Shown: positions 1 to 8,334 of the stretch, piece after piece | How the letters are laid out: each line of letters opens with the position of its first letter | Position numbering within the stretch: position 1 is the first letter of the stretch | Source of the DNA: JBCBSK01 sp965250105 | GTDB lineage: Bacteria > Pseudomonadota > Alphaproteobacteria > Rhizobiales > Tepidamorphaceae | Reading direction: 5' to 3' | Length of the DNA stretch: 64,000 nt | NCBI GenBank assembly: GCA_965250105.1 | Contig: OZ252290.1 | Span: 1,922,001-1,986,000 of the forward strand | Notes under the pieces: generated by a model | Database searches by the model: none | What the model was told of the DNA's origin: nothing | What the model saw: the letters and a program-made list of their open reading frames with translations, nothing else | Position numbers and translations under genes: made by a program

Positions 1-359
1 CTCCGCTGGCGGCGGATCCCATGACCGGTCGGTGAGCGAGGGATGGTCCGGCAGGACGCGCCGGACACGCAAGAGACGACCAAAGGCTGCACGCGCAGTC
101 TCGATCATGCCTCTCTCGTCATGCAGGCCTCGGCCGGTTCACCGCACCCGATCCACTCTGTCGCAACCCCTCCGTGCCTTGGTGTCGATCATCGAGATGC
201 CATATCGATACATAGATCTGGCGATGATCCCTGTTCGGCACTTGTAGGCCGACCGCACGCGATGCACACAACAATCACGCATCGGTCGACAGCAATACTT
301 TAATCACGCTTCATGACGATTTCAATAAGGCCGGATCGGGCGCCGCTGACGGCACGCGA
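1..359. other. Intergenic region, no supported gene
   Basis: No reading frame here has convincing coding character on either strand. It lies downstream of nadD. In related genomes nadD is followed on the same strand by rsfS, whose 5' end would lie at or beyond the window edge. A minus-strand frame opens at an ATG near position 108 and runs off the left edge, but its codon use is not GC3-rich and I do not recognise the peptide, so I do not call it. I see no clear terminator. Confidence 0.4.
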
Positions 360-1013
360 TCAATCGTCCCGCCGTGCCGGCGCTTCCTGGGCGCGCAACG
401 CGGTGGAGGACAAAGGCGAGCGCGGTCCATGCAGGAAGACCCAGGCCGGCGCCGCGCTATCGGCGAGCAGCGCCGCATCGGTCTCGTCAAGCCGCGCATC
501 GGCCAAGGCGCGGGCCGCCGGACTGGCGATGGCCGACAGCGTATGGCCCGGCCGGTCGATCACGCCGATGGGCAGCGTGGCGGCGATGCGCCGCCAGTGT
601 CGCCAGCGGTGAAACCCTTCCAGGTTGTCCGCGCCCATCAGCCAGACGAGCTTGCGGCCCGGCAGCCGCATCCTCAGATAGGCCAGCGTCTCGGCGGTAT
701 AGTTCGTGCCGAGCGCCGCCTCGACGCCCGTCACGTCGATCGCGGGATGGGCGATGACCCGGCGCACGGCCGCGAGCCGGATATCGAGATCGGGCAGGCC
801 GTCATGGGCCTTGAGGGGATTGCCGGGCGTGACCAAAAGCCAGATGCGGTCGAGGGCGAGCCGGGTCAGCGCCGTCATGGCGAGATGCCGGTGGCCGGCA
901 TGCGGCGGGTTGAACGAACCGCCGAACAGCCCGATGCGCTGGCCGGGCTCGGAATGGGGCAGGCGCGGCAACGGGTTCGGCCTCGGCGCTGCGGCATCGA
1001 CGGAACGGATCAT
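360..1013 (-). CDS. nadD: Nicotinate-nucleotide adenylyltransferase
   Basis: Transfers AMP from ATP to nicotinate mononucleotide to make deamido-NAD in cytosolic NAD synthesis. The 217-residue protein has the nucleotidyltransferase signature GGSFNPPHAGH near residue 30, with the HxGH-type nucleotide-binding histidines, and a C-terminal SSTALR motif matching the ISST(x)R phosphate-binding motif. Length fits the family, with an N-terminal extension of about 25 residues that could mean a later start. It lies 59 bases after proA on the same strand. The obgE-proB-proA-nadD order is typical of Rhizobiales and suggests one transcript. Confidence 0.93.
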   Translation of the reverse strand: MIRSVDAAAPRPNPLPRLPHSEPGQRIGLFGGSFNPPHAGHRHLAMTALTRLALDRIWLLVTPGNPLKAHDGLPDLDIRLAAVRRVIAHPAIDVTGVEAALGTNYTAETLAYLRMRLPGRKLVWLMGADNLEGFHRWRHWRRIAATLPIGVIDRPGHTLSAIASPAARALADARLDETDAALLADSAAPAWVFLHGPRSPLSSTALRAQEAPARRDD

Positions 1014-1072
1014 GTGTCGGGCTGTATCGGCGATCGGGATGGCGCTCGTGTCGCGGCGGCGGGGGCTCGCGG

Positions 1073-2395
1073 TCAGGGTCGGGTCTGGCCCGCGCCGCGC
1101 ACGACATATTTGAAGCTCGTGAGCTGTTCGACGCCGACCGGCCCGCGGGCATGCATCCGACCGGTCGCGATGCCGATCTCCGCACCCATGCCGAATTCGC
1201 CGCCATCGGCGAATTGCGTCGAGGCATTGTGCAGGACGATCGCCGAATCAACCCTCGACAGGAAGGTGGAGACCGCATCCGGATCCTCGGCGACGATGGC
1301 GTCGGTATGATGCGAGCCATGGCGCGCGATATGGTCGATCGCCGCCATGACGTCCGGCACCGCGCGGATCGCCAGGATGGGTTCGAGATATTCGGTCGCC
1401 CAGTCGGCGTCGCCGGCCGGGTCGATGCCCGGGATCGCGGCGGTGACGGTGGCATCGCCGCGCAAGGCGCAACCGGCCTCGGCCAGGGCCGTCGCGATGG
1501 CCGGCAGATGGGTGGCGCAGGCCGCTTCGTCGATCACCAGCGTCTCGGCCGCGCCGCAGACGGAGGTGCGGCGCATCTTCGAGTTCACCACGATGTCGAC
1601 GGCCATCGCCACACCGGCGCTTTGGTGCACATAGACATGGTTGTTGCCGTCGAGATGGGCGAAGACGGGCACGCGCGCCTCGGCCTCGACGCGCGCCACG
1701 AGGCTCTTGCCGCCGCGCGGCACGATGACATCGATCGCGCCATCCAGCCCGGCCAGCATGGCGCCCACCGCGGCCCGGTCCTGGGTCGGCACGAGCTGGA
1801 TCGCCTCGGCCGGCAGGCCGGCCGACACAAGGCCCGCCACCATGATCCGATGCAGTGCCGCGGCGCTCTCGGCACTTTCCGATCCGCCGCGCAGGATCGC
1901 CGCATTGCCGGATTTCAGGCACAGAATGCCGGCATCGACCGTGACATTCGGCCGGCTCTCATAGATGACGCCGATAACGCCGAGCGGAGTTCGCACCCGC
2001 GCGATGTCGAGGCCGTTGGACCTTCGCCAGCGAGCGATCTCGTCGCCGACCGGATCGGCCAGCGCCGCCACATCGCGCACGCCCGCCGCGATGCCGGCGA
2101 TCCGCTCTCCGGTCAGCGTCAGGCGATCCAGGAAGGAGGCGGTACGGCCGGCGTCGCGGGCGCGCGCGAGATCGCGCGCATTCGCCGCCAGGATCTCATT
2201 CGTGTTGGCCTCGAGGCCGTCGGCGATGGCCGCGAGCGCTTGCGACTTCGCTTCCGGCGGACAGGTGGCCAGGACGGTCGACGCGGCACGCGCCGCGCGC
2301 CCGATCTCCGCCATCAGGCCGTCTATGTCCCGCATATCGGCACTATCGTCCGACACGTCCTCGATGGCCGCGAAAGCCGTCATGCTTGCCGTCAT
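1073..2395 (-). CDS. proA: Gamma-glutamyl phosphate reductase
   Basis: NADPH-dependent reduction of gamma-glutamyl phosphate to glutamate semialdehyde, the second step of proline synthesis. The 440-residue protein has the aldehyde-dehydrogenase-like fold. Recognisable blocks are PLGVIGVIYESRPNVT near residue 135, the nucleotide-binding stretch LKSGNAAILRGGSES, VPRGGKSL, and the catalytic cysteine in RRTSVCGAAETLV near residue 285. The first 20 or so residues are not conserved, and an ATG at 2335 would also give a normal-length protein. It follows proB by 44 bases, consistent with a proBA operon. Confidence 0.95.
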   Translation of the reverse strand: MTASMTAFAAIEDVSDDSADMRDIDGLMAEIGRAARAASTVLATCPPEAKSQALAAIADGLEANTNEILAANARDLARARDAGRTASFLDRLTLTGERIAGIAAGVRDVAALADPVGDEIARWRRSNGLDIARVRTPLGVIGVIYESRPNVTVDAGILCLKSGNAAILRGGSESAESAAALHRIMVAGLVSAGLPAEAIQLVPTQDRAAVGAMLAGLDGAIDVIVPRGGKSLVARVEAEARVPVFAHLDGNNHVYVHQSAGVAMAVDIVVNSKMRRTSVCGAAETLVIDEAACATHLPAIATALAEAGCALRGDATVTAAIPGIDPAGDADWATEYLEPILAIRAVPDVMAAIDHIARHGSHHTDAIVAEDPDAVSTFLSRVDSAIVLHNASTQFADGGEFGMGAEIGIATGRMHARGPVGVEQLTSFKYVVRGAGQTRP

Positions 2396-2439
2396 CGTCC
2401 TTACCCAAGCCTGTTGCCGTCCGGTCCGCCGCCGCGGGC

Positions 2440-3651
2440 CTATGCCTTGCCGTCTCCGCCACCGGTTTCGATGGCGCGCTCGGACCCGTCATGCAGCGCC
2501 ATATCGTCGCGATGGATCATGACGGAACGTCCTGCATAGCCCAAAAGGCCTTCGATGTCGCCACTCCTGGCGCCGGCGATCCGGCGCGCCTCATCCGCGT
2601 CATAGGCGATGAGGCCGCGTCCGAGGTCCTGTCCCTCGGTGGTCCGGATGACGACCGCATCGCCGCGTTCGAAGGTTCCGTCGACGGCCCGCACCCCGGC
2701 CGGCAGCAGGCTCTTGCCGGAAAACAGCGCCCGCGCCGCGCCGGGATCGATACTCAGCGTGCCGCGCGGTTCGAGGCTGCCGGCGATCCAGGTCTTGCGC
2801 GCGGTGGCGGGGTTGGCGCGGGCGGTGAAGCGGGTCGCGCGGGCGCCGGTGATGACCGCATGGATCGGCCTGTCGACATGGCCCGAGGCGATCCACAGAT
2901 CGGCGCCACCGGCCGAGGCGATGCGGGCCGCCTCGACCTTGGTCTGCATGCCGCCGCGCGACAGGTCCGAGCCCGCCGCCCCCGCCATCGCGGCAATCTC
3001 GGGCGTGATCTCATCAACGCGCGCGATATGCCGCGCGCCCGTATCCTGGCCCGGCGGGGCGGTATAGAGCCCGTCGACATCGGACAGCAGAACCACGCCG
3101 TCGGCATCCGACATGGTGGCGACGCGGGCGGCGAGCCGGTCATTGTCGCCATAGCGGATCTCGCTCGTGGCGACGGTGTCGTTTTCATTGACGACCGGCA
3201 CGGCATCCAGCCGGATCAGCTGGGCGATCGTTGCCCGCGCATTGAGATAGCGCCGGCGTTCCTCGGTATCGGCCAGCGTCAGCAGAACCTGGGCCGCCAC
3301 GATATCCTGCCGGCCCAGGGCTTCCTGCCAGGCGCGAGCCAGAGCGATCTGGCCGACGCCGGCCGCCGCCTGGCTCTCCTCGAGCTTGAGGCCGCGCCGG
3401 GGCAGGCCGAGCACGGTGCGGCCGAGCGCGATGGCGCCCGACGATACCAGCAGGACCTCGGTACCGGCCGCGCGCAGCATGGCGATATCGTCGGCGAGGC
3501 CGTCGAGCCAGGCACGCCGCAGGCCCGTATCACGGTCGACCAGAAGCGCCGACCCGACCTTGACGACGAGCCGACGATAGGGGCCGAAGGCGCCGCTGCC
3601 CGCATCCTGCGTCGCGGTCTGCCCCGTCGCCAGCGTGACTGTCTCCGTCAT
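2440..3651 (-). CDS. proB: Glutamate 5-kinase with PUA domain
   Basis: Phosphorylates glutamate to gamma-glutamyl phosphate, the first and usually proline-inhibited step of proline synthesis. The 403-residue protein has an amino-acid-kinase domain (VVKVGSALLVD near residue 27, LLVSSGAIALGR, the VNENDTVAT substrate loop) followed by a C-terminal PUA domain. I start at the ATG at 3651, preceded by an AAGGA ribosome-binding site and 4 bases after the obgE stop. The open frame runs further upstream but would overlap obgE and translates to arginine-rich shadow sequence. Confidence 0.95.
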   Translation of the reverse strand: MTETVTLATGQTATQDAGSGAFGPYRRLVVKVGSALLVDRDTGLRRAWLDGLADDIAMLRAAGTEVLLVSSGAIALGRTVLGLPRRGLKLEESQAAAGVGQIALARAWQEALGRQDIVAAQVLLTLADTEERRRYLNARATIAQLIRLDAVPVVNENDTVATSEIRYGDNDRLAARVATMSDADGVVLLSDVDGLYTAPPGQDTGARHIARVDEITPEIAAMAGAAGSDLSRGGMQTKVEAARIASAGGADLWIASGHVDRPIHAVITGARATRFTARANPATARKTWIAGSLEPRGTLSIDPGAARALFSGKSLLPAGVRAVDGTFERGDAVVIRTTEGQDLGRGLIAYDADEARRIAGARSGDIEGLLGYAGRSVMIHRDDMALHDGSERAIETGGGDGKA

Positions 3652-3655
3652 CGTT

Positions 3656-4723
3656 CTATCCTTGGCCGAGCGGATGCCAGCCGGCATCCTGGCGCGCGGC
3701 CTCCGCCTCGCGCATTTCGGTCTCCCGGTCGTGGTCGATCGCACCGAGGACCGCGCGGACCACCGCGTCGACGCCCGTCGCGGTGGCGGCCGAGAGCGTG
3801 AAGACATCATCCGGGTCAAACCCCGCGGCTTCCGCTAGGGCGGCGCGGCGTTCGGCTTCGAGATCCGCGTCGATCGTGTCGCAGCGCGACAGCGCCAGGA
3901 CCTCCGGCTTGTCCTCGAGGCCCGCGTCATAGGCGGTCAGTTCGGCGCGCACAGTCTCATAAGCCTCAACCACGTCGGGACTTTCCGCATCAACGAGATG
4001 CAGGAGCACGCGGCAGCGCTCGATATGGCCGAGAAAACGGTCCCCAAGACCTGCGCCTTCATGGGCACCGGCGATGAGGCCCGGAACATCGGCCAACACG
4101 AATTCGCGGTCGCCGGTACGCACCACGCCGAGATTGGGGTGGATGGTCGTGAACGGATAGTCGCCGATCTTGGGCCTGGCCCGGCTGACGACCGACAGGA
4201 ACGTCGATTTCCCCGCATTGGGCAGGCCGACGAGCCCGGCATCGGCTATCAGCTTCAGCCTGAGCCAGATCGTCCGCTCCTCGCCGGGTTCGCCCGGATT
4301 GGCGCGGCGCGGCGCCTGATTGGTGGCCGATTTGAAGCGCAGATTGCCGAAGCCGCCATTGCCGCCCTTGGCCAGGAGAACGCGCTGGCCAACCTCGGTG
4401 AGATCGGCGAGTTCGGTCTCCCGGTCCTCGTCCAGCACCACCGTGCCGACCGGGACCTTGAGCACCGCATCGGCCCCGCCGGCGCCGGTGCGCTGCTTGC
4501 CCATGCCGGGGCGGCCGTTCTTGGCCTTGAAATGCTGCTGATAGCGGAAGTCGACCAGCGTGTTCAGCCCGTCGACGCATTCGGCCCAGACATCGCCGCC
4601 CTTGCCGCCGTCACCGCCGTCGGGCCCGCCGAACTCGACGAATTTCTCGCGCCGGAACGACAGGCAGCCATGGCCGCCATCGCCGGCCTTGATGTAGACA
4701 CGGGCCTGATCGAGGAATTTCAT
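3656..4723 (-). CDS. obgE: GTPase Obg/CgtA
   Basis: Essential ribosome-associated GTPase acting in late 50S assembly and stress control. The 355-residue protein starts with the glycine-rich Obg fold (residues 1-158, many GGxGG turns such as GGDGGKGGDV), then the G domain with G1 GLPNAGKST, G2/switch I DYPFTTIHPN and G3 DVPGLIAGAHEGAGLG. The C-terminal OCT domain is short, as is common in this class. It heads the obgE-proB-proA-nadD run. Confidence 0.96.
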   Translation of the reverse strand: MKFLDQARVYIKAGDGGHGCLSFRREKFVEFGGPDGGDGGKGGDVWAECVDGLNTLVDFRYQQHFKAKNGRPGMGKQRTGAGGADAVLKVPVGTVVLDEDRETELADLTEVGQRVLLAKGGNGGFGNLRFKSATNQAPRRANPGEPGEERTIWLRLKLIADAGLVGLPNAGKSTFLSVVSRARPKIGDYPFTTIHPNLGVVRTGDREFVLADVPGLIAGAHEGAGLGDRFLGHIERCRVLLHLVDAESPDVVEAYETVRAELTAYDAGLEDKPEVLALSRCDTIDADLEAERRAALAEAAGFDPDDVFTLSAATATGVDAVVRAVLGAIDHDRETEMREAEAARQDAGWHPLGQG

Positions 4724-4759
4724 GGCGGGTCGCGGCGGTCCTGTGGCGTCTGGCTCTGA

Positions 4760-5317
4760 TCAGATAGCACGGATGAACAGCCGCGTGGACACGCTGTCGG
4801 TGTCGCGCGCCGGCGTCTGGCAGGTGGCGACGCCGATTTCGGCAAAACCGGCCTTGCCCAGGACCCGCGCCGAAGCCGGGTTCTCGAAGAAGACCGTGGC
4901 GGCCAGGGTGCGGCCCGTTCCCTCTGCGCGCAGCCGGTCGATCAGCGCCATGACGGCGCGGGTGGCGATGCCGCGCCCCCAGAACGGCTTGCCGAGCCAG
5001 TAGCCGACCTCGGTCGGGTTGGCGGCATCGGGCAGGTCGATGTCGAGCCTTAGCGGCTCATAGGCGATGATGCCCGAAAACGCGCCATCGGCGGTCACGG
5101 CGAAGGCCTCTTCCGTGCCCGGCTGGCTTGCCGCCCTGCTCTCGTCCAGGAAGCGCTGGGCATCGGCAAGCGCGTAAGGATGCGGCATGCGGGAGGTGTA
5201 GCGCGTCACGTCGCGGTCGGCGGCGAGCGTGGCGATAGTTTCCGCATCGTCGCGGCGCAGCGCGCGCAGCACCACGCGATCGATAGGTTCGTTTTCGTGG
5301 TTTTCCGAGGGGTGCAT
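4760..5317 (-). CDS. GNAT acetyltransferase, RimJ/RimL-like
   Basis: A predicted acetyl-CoA-dependent N-acetyltransferase of 185 residues; substrate unknown. It begins with the typical VVLRALRRDDAETIA substrate-domain strand, continues with EVGYWLGKPFWGRGIATRAVMALID (acetyl-CoA pyrophosphate-binding loop, here GRGIAT) and ends with FFENPASARVLGKAGF, a RimJ/RimL-type motif. I prefer the ATG at 5317, with AGGA five bases upstream; an ATG at 5338 is also possible. It sits between the rpmA terminator and obgE, a position where Rhizobiales commonly carry a GNAT gene. Confidence 0.8.
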   Translation of the reverse strand: MHPSENHENEPIDRVVLRALRRDDAETIATLAADRDVTRYTSRMPHPYALADAQRFLDESRAASQPGTEEAFAVTADGAFSGIIAYEPLRLDIDLPDAANPTEVGYWLGKPFWGRGIATRAVMALIDRLRAEGTGRTLAATVFFENPASARVLGKAGFAEIGVATCQTPARDTDSVSTRLFIRAI

Positions 5318-5360
5318 GGCGTTCCTGCGTCCGGTCATCGCGCCATCTTGGCTCAAACGA

Positions 5361-5386
5361 AAAGGGGAGGCGGTGTCCGCCTCCCC
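5361..5386 (-). terminator. Intrinsic terminator after rplU-rpmA
   Basis: A perfect 10-bp stem (GGGGAGGCGG pairing with CCGCCTCCCC around a 3-base loop) is followed on the minus strand by TTTTCGTTT. It lies 54 bases past the rpmA stop codon and should end the ribosomal-protein transcript before the acetyltransferase gene. Confidence 0.8.
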
Positions 5387-5439
5387 TGAACATCGTCTTT
5401 CGGGTGTTTCCGCCGAACCGCCGGCGGATGCGGTTTGGC

Positions 5440-5709
5440 CTATTCGGCGGCGTCCATCGGCGCGGGCAGCACCGAGACATAGCTGCGACCGCCCTTTTCG
5501 CGGAACGCCACCGTGCCTTCGGTCAGCGCGAAGATCGTGTGATCCTTGCCCATGCCGACATTGTCGCCGGGATGCCATTTCGTGCCGCGCTGGCGGATGA
5601 TGATATTGCCGGCGATGACCGCTTCGCCGCCGAACTTCTTCACGCCGAGGCGGCGGCCCGCGGTATCGCGCCCGTTGCGCGAGGAGCCGCCTGCTTTCTT
5701 ATGTGCCAT
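5440..5709 (-). CDS. rpmA: 50S ribosomal protein L27
   Basis: Large-subunit ribosomal protein near the peptidyl-transferase centre. The 89-residue product starts MAHKKAGGSSRNGRDT and carries RLGVKKFGGEAVIAGNIIIR and the RGTKWHPGDNVGMGKD signature. Here the mature N-terminus is encoded directly, without the cleaved extension seen in Firmicutes. It follows rplU by 91 bases in the usual L21-L27 pair and ends before a strong terminator. Confidence 0.98.
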   Translation of the reverse strand: MAHKKAGGSSRNGRDTAGRRLGVKKFGGEAVIAGNIIIRQRGTKWHPGDNVGMGKDHTIFALTEGTVAFREKGGRSYVSVLPAPMDAAE

Positions 5710-5800
5710 CGATCTGTCTCCTTGCTATGCGGGGCGCCTTGCAATGGGCTTAGGCGCCTTCAAGCATATGTTCCGTCAAAACTTTCCGGGGCGGCGCCGG

Positions 5801-6490
5801 TCAGGCGTCCTCGCCCTTGGCGAAGGCGGCGGCCTGGTCGAGCCAGCCGTCGCGCTCGATCCTGCCCTTGAAGTTAAGCACTTCGTCGACACGCGCAATA
5901 TCTTCCGGCGTGAAAGCCGCGATCTGCGCGAAGCTGGTGATGCCGAGCGCCTTGAGCTTCTTTTCGAGCACGGGGCCGACGCCGGAGATCTTCTTGAGAT
6001 CGTCGGCGGCGCCTTCGGGAGCGGTGAAGAGCGGCGTCAGCGTGTCGTCAGACGCGGCCGGTGCCGCGGTTTCGGCCTCGACCTTGGGCGCGTCCGCTTG
6101 TTCGGCGTCGGCCTTCGGCGTCTCAGCGGCGTCGTCCTTGGTCGGCTTGGCCTTCTTGGCAACCTTCGGCTTGGCGCCGCCGGTCAGGATATCGGTGATC
6201 TTGACGACCGTCAGATCCTGCCGGTGGCCGGTCTTGCGCCGTGAATTCTTGCGCCGGCGCTTCTTGAAGATCACCAGCTTGGGCCCGCGCGTCTGTTCGA
6301 CGATCTCGCCGGCGACGGTGGCACCATCGACGAGCGGCGCGCCGACGGTGACATCGGTGCCCGCGCCGACCATGAGGACGCTCTCGAAGGCGATCGTCTC
6401 GCCCGGCTCGCCGGGCAGTTTCTCGACGGAGATCACGTCTTCGGAAGCGACGCGATACTGTTTTCCGCCGGTCTTGATGACTGCGAACAT
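5801..6490 (-). CDS. rplU: 50S ribosomal protein L21 with helix-hairpin-helix C-terminal extension
   Basis: Residues 1-102 are a normal L21: MFAVIKTGGKQYRV at the start and KKRRRKNSRRKTGHRQ at the rRNA-binding end. A Lys/Ala/Glu-rich linker follows (about 103-165), then a helix-hairpin-helix type domain (ISGVGPVLEKKLKALGI, about residues 170-225). Total 229 residues against about 103 for plain L21. Such fused L21 proteins occur in Rhizobiales; the extra domain's role is unclear. I start at the ATG at 6490 because MFAVIKTGGKQ is the family N-terminus; the upstream in-frame extension to 6535 is not conserved. Confidence 0.95.
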   Translation of the reverse strand: MFAVIKTGGKQYRVASEDVISVEKLPGEPGETIAFESVLMVGAGTDVTVGAPLVDGATVAGEIVEQTRGPKLVIFKKRRRKNSRRKTGHRQDLTVVKITDILTGGAKPKVAKKAKPTKDDAAETPKADAEQADAPKVEAETAAPAASDDTLTPLFTAPEGAADDLKKISGVGPVLEKKLKALGITSFAQIAAFTPEDIARVDEVLNFKGRIERDGWLDQAAAFAKGEDA

Positions 6491-6698
6491 GGTTTCGATC
6501 CTGCTTGTTCGGCGGATGCCAGCTTGGCTGGGCAACCGCGCTGTTTTCGCGCCCTTCGGTGGCGGTTTCCCGCACTTCGCGCCGGTCGCGCGCCTGACGA
6601 CAATCGACGGGAAGGGTCGATATCGATCGGGCTGACGCGTCCCGGCACCTCGGGCAGCGCTTTCTGACGGCTTGAGCCGCAGATCACGGAAAGCGGGC

Positions 6699-6726
6699 TT
6701 TATAAGCGGATGCGGCCGAAAGTCAA
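6699..6726 (-). promoter_or_regulatory. Promoter of rplU-rpmA
   Basis: On the minus strand there is TTGACT (6721-6726), a 16-base spacer and TATAAA (6699-6704), close to the housekeeping consensus. Transcription would start near 6692, about 200 bases before the rplU start codon, leaving an unusually long leader (6491-6692). Nothing else in 6491-6833 looks coding. Confidence 0.7.
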
Positions 6727-6833
6727 TGGATCCGGCGCGGTCCTGACCGCACGGCTTAGGGCAAAAGCCATTTGATTGGAAAAAGCTGCTTCAATCAGAT
6801 CGAATTTGTTCTAGTGATCAGAGTTGGGAGGTC

Positions 6834-8108
6834 CTAAAGCCGCGCGCCGTCGATCAGCCGAGGCAGCCTGCCGAGATCGCCGGCGGCCTCGCGAACGAAT
6901 AGACGCTTCAGCCCCTCCGCCCGGTCGACCAGCGACAGACCGAGATCGCGCATGCCGCGCAGAACCGGGTTATCGATGCGAAACAGCCGGTTGATCGCAT
7001 CCGTCGCGATCGCCAGCTGAACGGTATCGGCGCGGCGCCAGCGTTCATATCCTGCGAGCGTCTCGATGGAGCCCGGATCGATGCCGAGACGGACCGCGTC
7101 GACGACCGTCTCGGCGAGCGCCGCGACATCCTTGAGGCCGAGATTGAGCCCCTGACCGGCGATCGGGTGCACGCGATGCGCCGCATCGCCAAGCAGCGCC
7201 AGTCGCGGCGCCACGAAGGCACGCGCCAGTTTGAGATCGAGCGCGAAACCGCCCGGGCCGGCCAGGACCTGCATCTCGCCGAGATCGGGGCCGGCATGGC
7301 GTTCGAGCTCGATGGCGAAATCGATCGAATCGAGCCGCAGCATGTCCTCGGCGCGCGCCGTCGGCAGCGTCCAGACGATCGATGAGCGGTGCCGGCCCTC
7401 GCCGTCATCGGGCAGCGGCAGGAAGGCGAGCGGACCACCGGGCAGGAAATGCTGAACGGCCGAGGCGCCGTGCAGCGTGTCATGGGCGATCGTCGCGGCG
7501 ATCCCGGTCTGGCCATAGTCCCAACCAACGGTATGAATGCCGGCCAGGCCGCGCAGGCGCGAGCCCGCGCCATCGGCGGCGACGACCAGGCGGCCCGCGC
7601 GCGGCCCGGCATCTGTCCGCAGCACCGCCCGCGCGCCCTCGTCGGCAAAGCTCGTGACGCGGGCGTCGAGATGCCGGATACCCGTTTCGGCGACGGCCGA
7701 GGCGGCGGCTTCGTCAAGCGCGGCGGCCGGCACGATATGCGCGAAGGGCTCGCCCGGCCGCGCCTCGCCGGAAAAGCGCAACAGAACCGGCCGAAACACG
7801 TCCTCGAGCCGCGCATCGGTCAGCACCATGTCGGAAATGGCCTGCGCCTCGCCGCGCACCCGATCCCAAAGGCCGATTGTATCAAGGAGCCGCACCGAGC
7901 CCGCCGACAACGCATAGGCCCTCGGATCGCGCCGCCCATCGCCATACACCGTGCCAGGCACGCGGGCCGGTGCCACAACGACCGGATCAAGCCGCGCGCC
8001 ATCAGCCTGGGCGAGCGCCAGCGCCAGGCAATGGCCGGCCAGTCCGCCGCCAACGATCAGGATGTCGGTCTCGCCGCTGGTCTCGCTGTCAGCCTTATCG
8101 TTCGTCAT
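6834..8108 (-). CDS. UbiH/UbiF/Coq6-family FAD-dependent hydroxylase
   Basis: A 424-residue flavoprotein monooxygenase predicted to hydroxylate the ring of a ubiquinone precursor. It has the N-terminal FAD ADP-binding motif (ILIVGGGLAGHCLALAL, residues 16-32), the DG motif VVAADGAGSRLR near 178, and the second FAD motif LLGDAAHRVHPIAGQGLNLGLKD near 305, diagnostic of this family. Alphaproteobacteria use several paralogues (UbiH, UbiL, UbiM) with different ring positions; which one this is cannot be told from sequence alone. It is divergent from the thioesterase gene. Confidence 0.88.
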   Translation of the reverse strand: MTNDKADSETSGETDILIVGGGLAGHCLALALAQADGARLDPVVVAPARVPGTVYGDGRRDPRAYALSAGSVRLLDTIGLWDRVRGEAQAISDMVLTDARLEDVFRPVLLRFSGEARPGEPFAHIVPAAALDEAAASAVAETGIRHLDARVTSFADEGARAVLRTDAGPRAGRLVVAADGAGSRLRGLAGIHTVGWDYGQTGIAATIAHDTLHGASAVQHFLPGGPLAFLPLPDDGEGRHRSSIVWTLPTARAEDMLRLDSIDFAIELERHAGPDLGEMQVLAGPGGFALDLKLARAFVAPRLALLGDAAHRVHPIAGQGLNLGLKDVAALAETVVDAVRLGIDPGSIETLAGYERWRRADTVQLAIATDAINRLFRIDNPVLRGMRDLGLSLVDRAEGLKRLFVREAAGDLGRLPRLIDGARL

Positions 8109-8262
8109 GACCGTCGCTTTCGCCGAGCCGTTCCAGGGGCCAAGACCCCTTATCTGTTCGTCATATCAAAAAGGGGGGGCGGCGAAAAAGGCGGATTTTG
8201 GTCGCGGCCCTGACGTCACGCCGCCGCCCGGCCCTGCGGTGACCGGATAGCGGGAATGAAAA

Positions 8263-8290
8263 CGCCCGCCGCATGTTGACGGGGCGGGCG
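8263..8290 (-). terminator. Terminator-like hairpin in the ubiH-tesB gap
   Basis: An 8-bp GC stem (CGCCCGCC with GGCGGGCG, 12-base loop) is followed on the minus strand by TTTTC. No minus-strand gene ends here: the genes either side are divergent. It could be a leader hairpin or attenuator for the ubiH-like gene, stop antisense transcripts, or be chance. Confidence 0.35.
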
Positions 8291-8334
8291 CCGCTTGATC
8301 TGAGAGCCCGGTGCCGGATCAGGACCTTCATCCC

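Noticed and set aside
6433..6687. 84-codon frame in the rplU leader as a leader peptide gene
   Set aside because: No ribosome-binding site and shadow-like composition; the region is better explained as an untranslated leader.
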